Positions 58,167-64,000 of a stretch of DNA of 64,000 nucleotides are shown here, one piece after another (the first letter of the stretch is position 1; every line of letters begins with the position of its first letter). Source of the stretch: an uncultured Treponema sp. GTDB taxonomy: Bacteria > Spirochaetota > Spirochaetia > Treponematales > Treponemataceae. The stretch is from contig CALFIX010000038.1 of assembly GCA_937877515.1 (NCBI GenBank), forward strand, positions 27,437 through 91,436, given 5' to 3'. Position numbers and translations under genes: made by a program. Under the pieces are notes generated by a model. The model worked only from the letters and a program-made list of their open reading frames with translations. It was not told where the DNA came from and ran no database searches.

Positions 58167-58679
58167 ATGTTTAAACCGTTAGTAAAACTTATAAAAGCAT
58201 TAAGCTCTAATACAGACCCGGGTGCCATAGCTCACGCTTTTGCATGTGGAATTCTTTTGGGCTTTGTACCTAAGGACAATCTTCTCTGGTACATACTTTT
58301 GGTCTTTATTCTTTTCATGCGCATTCAGAGGGCAGGTTATGTTTTGGCTTTGGCTGTCGGTTCTTTGCTGGCACCTCTTTTAGACCCCCTTTTTGATTCC
58401 ATTGGATATTTTGTCTTAACTCAAAACAATGCAGTCCCTTTTTACATAAGTCTTTTAAATACTCCGTTTGTGGCATTTACAAAGTTTAATAACACTATAG
58501 TAATGGGCTCTCTCTGCTCCGGAATTGTTATATATATTCCGCTTTATTATTTAATGCGTCTTGTAATTTTCCTGTGGCGGAAATATCTGGCAGAAGGAGT
58601 TCGCCGCCTGAAGCTTGTAAAACTTTTAAAGCAGATTCCGCTTATAGAAAAAATTGCATCAATGGCAGGAGGTAAGTAA
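58167..58679 (+). CDS. TIGR03546 family membrane protein
   Basis: Integral membrane protein of 170 residues with about four hydrophobic segments (AHAFACGILLGFVP, LLWYILLVFILFM, YVLALAVGSLLAPLLDPLFD, VIYIPLYYLMRLVIFLW) and a basic C-terminus. It fits the TIGR03546 family (related to DUF2062), known from its fixed neighbourhood with TIGR03545 in spirochaetes and some proteobacteria. Function unknown. The TIGR03545 gene follows after 2 nt, which supports a joint role, perhaps an envelope lipid or protein transport pair. Confidence 0.8.
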   Translation: MFKPLVKLIKALSSNTDPGAIAHAFACGILLGFVPKDNLLWYILLVFILFMRIQRAGYVLALAVGSLLAPLLDPLFDSIGYFVLTQNNAVPFYISLLNTPFVAFTKFNNTIVMGSLCSGIVIYIPLYYLMRLVIFLWRKYLAEGVRRLKLVKLLKQIPLIEKIASMAGGK

Positions 58680-58681
58680 AA

Positions 58682-60958
58682 ATGGCAAAAGAAAAGACTC
58701 CTGTAAAAGCTTCTAAAAAAGATGTTAAAAAACTGACTTCTAAAAAGCTTCCGTCTCTTTTTAAGAAGAATTATTCAGAAAAAGCTTTTGAAAAAAAGAT
58801 TTTAAATAAAATTTATATTCCTGAAGATAAGGCTCTTGTAAAAGAAATGTTTAAAAAGGGGGCAGATGCTAAAAAGCCTGAGTTTTATGCAGTTCCTGCA
58901 GAATATTCCTTTTCAAAAAAAGAGTTAAAGCGTTACAAAACCCTTGCCAAAGAAATAAAAGGCAACAAGGGAAGAATAAAATTTCTGCCGCTTATTGCGA
59001 CAGTCTGTTTTGTATTTGCTGTTGTTATAGTCGGCGGAATTTTTAAAAATCAGATTGCAAAAAGTGTAATAAAGTCTACCTGTCAGAGCATATTCTCTGC
59101 AAAAACAGATATTGCTTCTGTAGACTTAAAAATTTTAGATGCATCAATTACCGTAAATGGCCTTGCTATCGGTAACAAAGATGACGTAATGAAGAATCTT
59201 TTTGAGGCAGAAAAAATTGCCCTGGACTTTAATTTACCGCAAGCTTTACGCGGTAAATTTGATGCAGAAAATTTAGAAGTTACAGGCATTGCCTTAGGTA
59301 CAGAAAGAAATTCAAGCTGTGAACTTCCTAAAAAAGTAAAACAAGAAAAAAAAGAAAATGAAAAGGAAGCGGAAGAAAGTGCCTTCATGCAAAGCTTAAG
59401 GCAAAAAAGTGAGGAAGAACTTTCTGCCCTTAAGTCCGGCATTACAGAAATTTTAGGCGGTGATGATGTAGACTCAATCGTAGAAAATATCAGGAGCCAG
59501 TTAAAAACATTTTCTGCTGCAGATCAGGCTGAAGAGAGTATTACTTCTCTTGTAGCCAAGTGGCAGTCAAAACCTTCTCAATTAGAAAAACAGGTTTCAG
59601 ATTTTTCAAAAAGTGTTCAGGATTTACAGTCCATAGACATAAACTCCATAAAAGATGTTACATCACTAAAGAGTACACTGGAAAAAATTAATTCTGCCAT
59701 TTCAACAGGTTCTGCATTAAAAGACACAACTTCTTCTTTAACCACGGAGCTAAAGGCAGACAGTGAGAGCCTTAAGTCAAATGTAAAAACTGTAACAGAT
59801 GCCGTAAAGGCAGATAAAGCACTTGCTGAAGAAAAACTTACAACGGTTACAAATCTTGCTAAGAATGCAAAGAGTGTATTTACAAATGCCATAGATACTG
59901 TAGGTTACGGCGTGCTTGGAAAATGCTACCCTTATGCAAAAAAAATTGTAGATAAGGCTTTAGAACTAAAGAGCAATGCAGATGCAAACAAAAAGGTTCT
60001 TTCAGAGGAAGAAAATCAGTCTAAAAAAGCTTCTAAAAAGACAAAAAAAGAAGGTAGCCGCCGCCTGGCAGGAACTACTTTCTGGTATACAAAAGAAAAT
60101 CCCGCATTTCTTATAGAGCACGTAAAGGCCAGTGGAGAAACTTTCAGTGCGGAAGGCTTTGAGTTGACAAATGATCAGAATGTGCGTGGAAAGCCTATGA
60201 CGTTAAACGGTTCGTTTACTGCCGGTGAAAGTACTCATAAAGGTGAAGTCGTCTTAGACATCAGAAGTGAGAGTGCGGAGCCTTTAATAAAAGTTGACTA
60301 TACGCTTAGCGGCTTTAATGCTTTTGTAGACGGCTCTCAGATTGCTTCTTTCAGTGGTGTTCCAAACATTGACGGTAAGGCAAAGCTTACGTTAAAGGGC
60401 AGTGTGGGAGACGGAATGTTTTCTGCCTACGGAAATGTTTCTTTAAGCCCGTTAAGTTTAAGCTCAGACGGCTTTGAAAGTGAAACTTTAACTAAGTATT
60501 ATAATGAAGCCCTTTCGGGCATTTCTTCATTAAGCTTTGGCTATAATTTAGATTACACAGAATTTTCTGGTGTGGCTTTAGATTTAAACGGAAACTTTGC
60601 AGATGTATTTGTAAATGCACTTCAAAAATTGGCTCTTTCTGTAGGCAGCGATGCTAAAAATGAAGCTTTAAAAAAGATTCAGGAAGAACTAAATTTTTCT
60701 TCCGGCGAAGTAAATCAAAAGGCAAAAGAATTCTTTGGAATAGAAGAAGAAATTAACCTTCAAAATACGAAGTTAAGTGATGTTCAAAAGCAGCTTGAAG
60801 CTAAAAAGGCAGAGATAGAAGCTCAGATTAAAAAACAGACGGAAGATGCCGCAAAGAGTGCTGTTTCTTCTGCTGTAAAAAATGTAACAGGCTCTAGTGA
60901 GGCAAGTAGTAAGGCAACGGAGGCTGCAAGTTCTCTGTTAAAAGGACTAAAAAAATAA
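58682..60958 (+). CDS. TIGR03545 family AsmA-like protein
   Basis: Large protein of 758 residues. A basic cytoplasmic N-terminus (about 100 residues, Lys-rich), one membrane helix (about 100-119), then a long periplasmic part. It starts AsmA-like (VDLKILDASITVNGLAIG), has a helical coiled section (about 200-450) and a beta-rich section (about 460-650) with LNGSFTAGESTHKG and LTLKGSVGDGMFSAYGNVSL, and ends in an Ala/Lys/Ser-rich tail. The arrangement agrees with TIGR03545, partner of TIGR03546. AsmA-type proteins bridge phospholipid transport in other bacteria; that role is inference. It begins 2 nt after its partner. Confidence 0.8.
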   Translation: MAKEKTPVKASKKDVKKLTSKKLPSLFKKNYSEKAFEKKILNKIYIPEDKALVKEMFKKGADAKKPEFYAVPAEYSFSKKELKRYKTLAKEIKGNKGRIKFLPLIATVCFVFAVVIVGGIFKNQIAKSVIKSTCQSIFSAKTDIASVDLKILDASITVNGLAIGNKDDVMKNLFEAEKIALDFNLPQALRGKFDAENLEVTGIALGTERNSSCELPKKVKQEKKENEKEAEESAFMQSLRQKSEEELSALKSGITEILGGDDVDSIVENIRSQLKTFSAADQAEESITSLVAKWQSKPSQLEKQVSDFSKSVQDLQSIDINSIKDVTSLKSTLEKINSAISTGSALKDTTSSLTTELKADSESLKSNVKTVTDAVKADKALAEEKLTTVTNLAKNAKSVFTNAIDTVGYGVLGKCYPYAKKIVDKALELKSNADANKKVLSEEENQSKKASKKTKKEGSRRLAGTTFWYTKENPAFLIEHVKASGETFSAEGFELTNDQNVRGKPMTLNGSFTAGESTHKGEVVLDIRSESAEPLIKVDYTLSGFNAFVDGSQIASFSGVPNIDGKAKLTLKGSVGDGMFSAYGNVSLSPLSLSSDGFESETLTKYYNEALSGISSLSFGYNLDYTEFSGVALDLNGNFADVFVNALQKLALSVGSDAKNEALKKIQEELNFSSGEVNQKAKEFFGIEEEINLQNTKLSDVQKQLEAKKAEIEAQIKKQTEDAAKSAVSSAVKNVTGSSEASSKATEAASSLLKGLKK

Positions 60959-60975
60959 GTATAGCCTTAAGTGCA

Positions 60976-61012
60976 TTGACACTTTTAGCGGTTTTGTGCT
61001 AATCTTTAGCAC
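60976..61012 (+). promoter_or_regulatory. yebC promoter with palindrome over the -10
   Basis: TTGACA (60976-60981), 18-nt spacer, TAATCT (61000-61005). The palindrome GTGCTAATCTTTAGCAC (60996-61012; GTGCTAA, 3-nt centre, TTAGCAC) is centred on the -10, a position expected for a repressor operator. Confidence 0.6.
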
Positions 61013-61043
61013 AATTTGTATTTTCTTTTGAGGAGTCGTATCC

Positions 61044-61787
61044 ATGTCAGGACACAGTAAATGGTCAACCATTAAACATGCAAAGGGTGCAGCAGATGCA
61101 AAACGCGGCGCTTTGTTTACAAAATTAATTAAGGAAATTTCTATCGCCGCAAGCATGGGCGGCGGTGACCCAGATTCTAACCCACGTCTTCGTGCAGCTG
61201 TTGTAAAGGCAAAAGCTGCTTCAATGCCGAAGGACAATATTGAGCGTGCAATCAAAAAGGGTACTGGAGAACTTAGTGGCGGTACTTATGAAGAACTTGT
61301 TTACGAAGGATATGCTGCTGGTGGCGTTGCTGTTTTAGTAGAAGTTCTTACAGATAATAAAAACAGAGCTGCAGCAAATGTTCGCAACATTTTTAACAAG
61401 AATGGCGGTAATCTTGGAACTTCCGGTTCTGTTAGCCGTATGTTTGAACGCAAAGGTGTTATTGAATATGATGCAGAAAAAGTAAGTGAAGACGAAGTTA
61501 TGGAAGTTGCTCTTGAAGCAGGTGCAGATGACATCGTAAACGAAGATGGAATCATCACTGTTACAACAACTCCAGATGCATTCGCTGGTGTTGCAGATGC
61601 TCTTACTGGAAAGAACTTTGAGTCTCTTTCTGCTTCTGTAAGCATGGTTCCAATGGCTTATACTTCTGTAGATGCAGAAACTGCAAAGAAAGTTCAGAAG
61701 CTTATTGATAAGCTTGAAGAAGATGATGATGTTCAGAACGTTTACTCTACTGTAGAGTATCCTGATGACTTTGACCCGGAAGCATAA
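61044..61787 (+). CDS. YebC/PmpR family protein
   Basis: 247 residues of the YebC/TACO1 family: GHSKWSTIKHAKGAADAKRG at the N-terminus, ASMPKDNIERAIKKGTGEL, EGYAAGGVAVLVEVLTDNKN, NGGNLGTSGSVSRMF and VPMAYTSVDAETAKK. Members act as transcription regulators and, in recent work, relieve ribosome stalling at difficult sequences. GAGGAG precedes ATG 61044 by 8 nt. It is often adjacent to ruvC, as here, though a strong terminator separates them. Confidence 0.95.
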   Translation: MSGHSKWSTIKHAKGAADAKRGALFTKLIKEISIAASMGGGDPDSNPRLRAAVVKAKAASMPKDNIERAIKKGTGELSGGTYEELVYEGYAAGGVAVLVEVLTDNKNRAAANVRNIFNKNGGNLGTSGSVSRMFERKGVIEYDAEKVSEDEVMEVALEAGADDIVNEDGIITVTTTPDAFAGVADALTGKNFESLSASVSMVPMAYTSVDAETAKKVQKLIDKLEEDDDVQNVYSTVEYPDDFDPEA

Positions 61788-61806
61788 GCTCTTTTAGTGG
61801 TCATAT

Positions 61807-61839
61807 AAAGCCCTTTGTGTTTTCACGAGGGGCTTTTTT
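61807..61839 (+). terminator. Strong terminator between yebC and ruvC
   Basis: AAAGCCCTTTGTG (61807-61819) pairs with CACGAGGGGCTTT (61824-61836), 13 bp with G-T wobbles, TTTT loop, then T6 to 61839. Only 20 nt separate it from the ruvC start. Confidence 0.85.
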
Positions 61840-61859
61840 GTTTTATGAAAGGGGGAAAA

Positions 61860-62348
61860 ATGCCTGTAAATAAAAAACGCCGCATTATAGGCATAGATCC
61901 TGGTCTTGCAAATACGGGCTTTGGTGTAGTTGATTATGTAAACGGTAAAATAAAGCTTGTAAGTTATGGCGTCATAGAGACTCTTGCGGAAGACAGTCAT
62001 GAAGTGCGGCTTCTGTCACTTTATAACCGGCTTACTGCTGTTTTAGAAGAGTTTAAACCGGATGAAGCAGAAATGGAAACTTTGTATTTTTCGCGTAATG
62101 CTTCTAGTGCCTTAGCCGTTGCGGAAGCTAAGGGTGTTATAACTCTTTGCTTAGCCCAAAAAGCCTTACCTCTTTACATGTATACTCCAAATAAAATAAA
62201 AAGTTCTGTTACGGGAAGTGTCAGTGCAGACAAGGAAACTGTAGAGCGCTATGTACAGATTTTACTTAATTTAAAAACAAAACCAGAGCCTGACCATGCA
62301 GCAGATGCCTTAGCGGGTGCAATTACTCATATTCATTCAAAGTTTTAG
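61860..62348 (+). CDS. ruvC: Holliday junction resolvase RuvC
   Basis: Cuts Holliday junctions in recombination. 162 residues: RRIIGIDPGLANTGFGVVD (Asp13), EMETLYFSRN (catalytic Glu), AEAKGVITL, and PEPDHAADALAGAITH (catalytic Asp). GGGGG stands before ATG 61860 at 4-5 nt; a longer frame to 61815 runs back through the terminator and is not likely. Although only 20 nt downstream of the terminator it has no obvious promoter; its expression may depend on read-through from yebC. Confidence 0.94.
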   Translation: MPVNKKRRIIGIDPGLANTGFGVVDYVNGKIKLVSYGVIETLAEDSHEVRLLSLYNRLTAVLEEFKPDEAEMETLYFSRNASSALAVAEAKGVITLCLAQKALPLYMYTPNKIKSSVTGSVSADKETVERYVQILLNLKTKPEPDHAADALAGAITHIHSKF

Positions 62349-62366
62349 AGTTTTCTTATTATTTGT

Positions 62367-62395
62367 TTGACGATAGCTTTTAATTGCGTCATAAT
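62367..62395 (+). promoter_or_regulatory. Promoter placed for a leaderless mRNA
   Basis: TTGACG (62367-62372), 17-nt spacer, CATAAT (62390-62395), 6 nt before ATG 62402. No Shine-Dalgarno. This sets the start at 62402 rather than at the TTG 62384 inside the promoter. Confidence 0.7.
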
Positions 62396-62401
62396 TATGG
62401 T

Positions 62402-63928
62402 ATGGCAAATGATATTGATACAACTGATAAAAAAAATATTTTTTTACGTTTCATAGATTTCTTGTTAGGACGCGATTCTAATGGCTCCACAGCTGAATTA
62501 AAATTTCTTAATAAACAGCTTCAAAAAGGCGGATATAGATATTACAATTTTAATAAAGATAAGTTAACTGTAAGTTTTGCAGAAATGATATATGATATCT
62601 ATAAGGCTGTTGCCCCCTTAAGAGAATTTTTCTTACAAAAAAATGATGATGAATATTATGCCCGCATGACGCTAATGTATTATCTGAGTGAGACCCAAAG
62701 AAAGGAGCTTGCCTTTATTTCTGTAGAAAATATTACAGAGCTTGCAAAAAAAGGTGCTTTTACCAAACTTACAGAAGATGTAAAAAGATCACTTCTTGAC
62801 TTTGAGCATGGATTTAATCAGGATTTAGTTTATTCAGTAAATTATTCCTATAATTCAATTTTAAAATTGAAACAGTTTTGTACTTTTGATTTTTATGCTC
62901 TTTTGCGGCGTTTTACTCCGGAGTTAAGAGAAAATTCTTTTGACAGCATGCCAAAGTTTTACAATGCAACAGGTAGGCTTTGTTGTGAACCTATAGTAGA
63001 TCTTTTTACATCTGCAGAAACTCTTCTTACTGTTTCTGATTGGTCTCCAATCTTAAAAATAATTTCTCAGATGCCAGGGTACACTGAAGTTTCCGAAAAA
63101 GAATTTATGAGAGTAATTGCCTTAGTTATGGTAATGGGCGATGCAATGGTGTTTACTCGCCTTTCTAAAATTCTAAAAAATGACAAAGACTTTGATCTTA
63201 AGCCTGTTGTTTATAATAAAGAAATTGTGCGTCCTTTCCTAGAAAATCAGCGTATTACAGTAAAGGAAACGCTGGCATCTTTGTTTAAGCAATATAAGCT
63301 TGGTCAGATTAAAGAAATGGAAAAAAGAACATTTTTGGACTATCAGGTTCTTCCTCTTCAAAATTATAATAAAAAAGAGTCAGTCAATTATGAAAATTAT
63401 GGTGTAAACGGATTTTTACTCTGCGACTCCATAATGTATTTAAATGCGTACTTTAACGCATATTTAAGGATCGAAGTTTATGAGTTTATGGATATTTTTT
63501 GTGTAAGGGCTCAATCTAGTGATAGAAATTTTGTTTCTGACTTTTCCATGGTTTATCATGATTTGCTTGAAGAACAAAAGCAAATTGATGTCTTAGACGC
63601 TCAGCTAGACCCAAAGTTTCCTACAGGTTATAAAATAGCTTCTTTCTTGGATAAAATAAAAAATGATCCAGATGTTTCTTTCCAACTTAATATGGAAATA
63701 AATACCATAAATACAGAAATGGGAAATCTTTTAAAGTCGAGTTTGGAAAATATTTTAAAAATAGATAATCAGTTTAAGGAGCTGGTTTCTGATAAGGTTA
63801 GTTCAACAGGTTTAATTTCAAACTGGGAAGAAATAGAAAGGTACTATTCAAATCCAATAGTTCCTTCGTTAAACTCAATCGTTGAGCATTTAGATAATTT
63901 TATTACTCTCATGAGAATGCTTAAATAA
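62402..63928 (+). CDS. Cytoplasmic protein of unknown function (DUF5312-like)
   Basis: Protein of 508 residues without signal peptide or clear membrane helix. Mostly helical, with conserved-looking FLRFIDFLLGRDSNGSTAE at the start and a C-terminal helix FITLMRML. It resembles the spirochaete family of unknown function DUF5312, but I base this on memory of length and style and give it low weight. The last about 130 residues look like a coiled coil (NLLKSSLENILKIDNQFKEL). The start follows a TTGACG-17-CATAAT promoter with no Shine-Dalgarno. What follows after 63928 is cut by the window edge. Confidence 0.6.
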   Translation: MANDIDTTDKKNIFLRFIDFLLGRDSNGSTAELKFLNKQLQKGGYRYYNFNKDKLTVSFAEMIYDIYKAVAPLREFFLQKNDDEYYARMTLMYYLSETQRKELAFISVENITELAKKGAFTKLTEDVKRSLLDFEHGFNQDLVYSVNYSYNSILKLKQFCTFDFYALLRRFTPELRENSFDSMPKFYNATGRLCCEPIVDLFTSAETLLTVSDWSPILKIISQMPGYTEVSEKEFMRVIALVMVMGDAMVFTRLSKILKNDKDFDLKPVVYNKEIVRPFLENQRITVKETLASLFKQYKLGQIKEMEKRTFLDYQVLPLQNYNKKESVNYENYGVNGFLLCDSIMYLNAYFNAYLRIEVYEFMDIFCVRAQSSDRNFVSDFSMVYHDLLEEQKQIDVLDAQLDPKFPTGYKIASFLDKIKNDPDVSFQLNMEINTINTEMGNLLKSSLENILKIDNQFKELVSDKVSSTGLISNWEEIERYYSNPIVPSLNSIVEHLDNFITLMRMLK

Positions 63929-64000
63929 AGTGCAATTTTAGCTCTCTGTAAATTCCAAGAAACAAATAGGACACTCTGAATTCAAGACCTGTGTTAGAAT

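Noticed and set aside
63929..64000. Promoter for the next gene at the window end
   Set aside because: TAGAAT at the last six bases could be a -10, but the -35 is poor and the gene is outside the window.

Overview
The window is an AT-rich, gene-dense chromosomal segment from a spirochaete, most likely a gut- or rumen-type Treponema. The case rests on combined marker content read from the translations: tandem Maf/DUF115 flagellin-glycosylation proteins, the TIGR03546/TIGR03545 gene pair, eukaryote-like (type 2) IleRS, HslVU, a CdaA-CdaR c-di-AMP module, several beta-barrel outer-membrane proteins with aromatic C-termini, and many lipoproteins with treponemal SxC-type lipoboxes. I see no rRNA, tRNA, CRISPR array, transposase or prophage gene. 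Almost everything is core genome.

Layout. 1-5.5 kb: the 3' end of an HU-type gene, apolipoprotein N-acyltransferase, a bactofilin, transcription terminator Rho with a long Asn/Tyr-rich insertion, and an RlmK-type rRNA methyltransferase. 5.5-13.5 kb: outer-membrane barrel, L31 (long leader), DUF368 lipid-carrier transporter, HslVU, a TGS-domain nucleoside kinase, acyl-ACP thioesterase. 13.6-23.3 kb: DEAD-box helicase, ABC-F protein with a degenerate second ATP site, a GC-rich structured intergenic element, IleRS, lipoprotein, extended UPRTase, TPR lipoprotein. 23.3-30.3 kb (minus strand): a membrane protein with a degenerate GGDEF domain, two Maf paralogues and a 918-residue acidic repeat protein. 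30.5-43.9 kb: FtsB-like protein, TsaC, SmpB, a signal peptidase I-like protein lacking the catalytic Lys, HemW, a 29-residue ribosomal-type protein (too short for routine calling), Dxs, FolP, CdaA-CdaR-AcpS, DUF2225, TruA and PriA. 43.9-47.2 kb: two glycolipid-type glycosyltransferases joined by a C9 tract, and a family-4 uracil-DNA glycosylase. 47.2-58.1 kb: two more outer-membrane barrels, ThiI, two exported proteins, UvrD/PcrA helicase, CoaX and NeuB-type synthase. 58.1-64 kb: TIGR03546/TIGR03545, YebC, RuvC and an unknown 508-residue protein.

How genes connect. Cell-envelope functions dominate: lipoprotein acylation, lipid-carrier recycling, glycolipid synthesis, outer-membrane barrels, and nonulosonate synthesis (NeuB) that could supply the Maf proteins. 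A second theme is translation and RNA (Rho, RlmK, L31, SmpB, ThiI, TruA, TsaC, IleRS, ABC-F, the mS38-like protein).

Most notable observations. (1) A C9 homopolymer at the end of the first glycosyltransferase: removing one C extends the frame exactly to an ATGA overlap with the second glycosyltransferase, whose start codon sits in a 12-bp hairpin. This looks like a phase-variable translational-coupling switch. (2) About eleven genes have sigma70-type -10 elements only 6-8 nt before the start codon and no Shine-Dalgarno sequence, which implies widespread leaderless mRNAs. (3) Three genes begin directly behind strong intrinsic terminators. All functional statements come from reading the sequence and knowledge of families; no database search was run.
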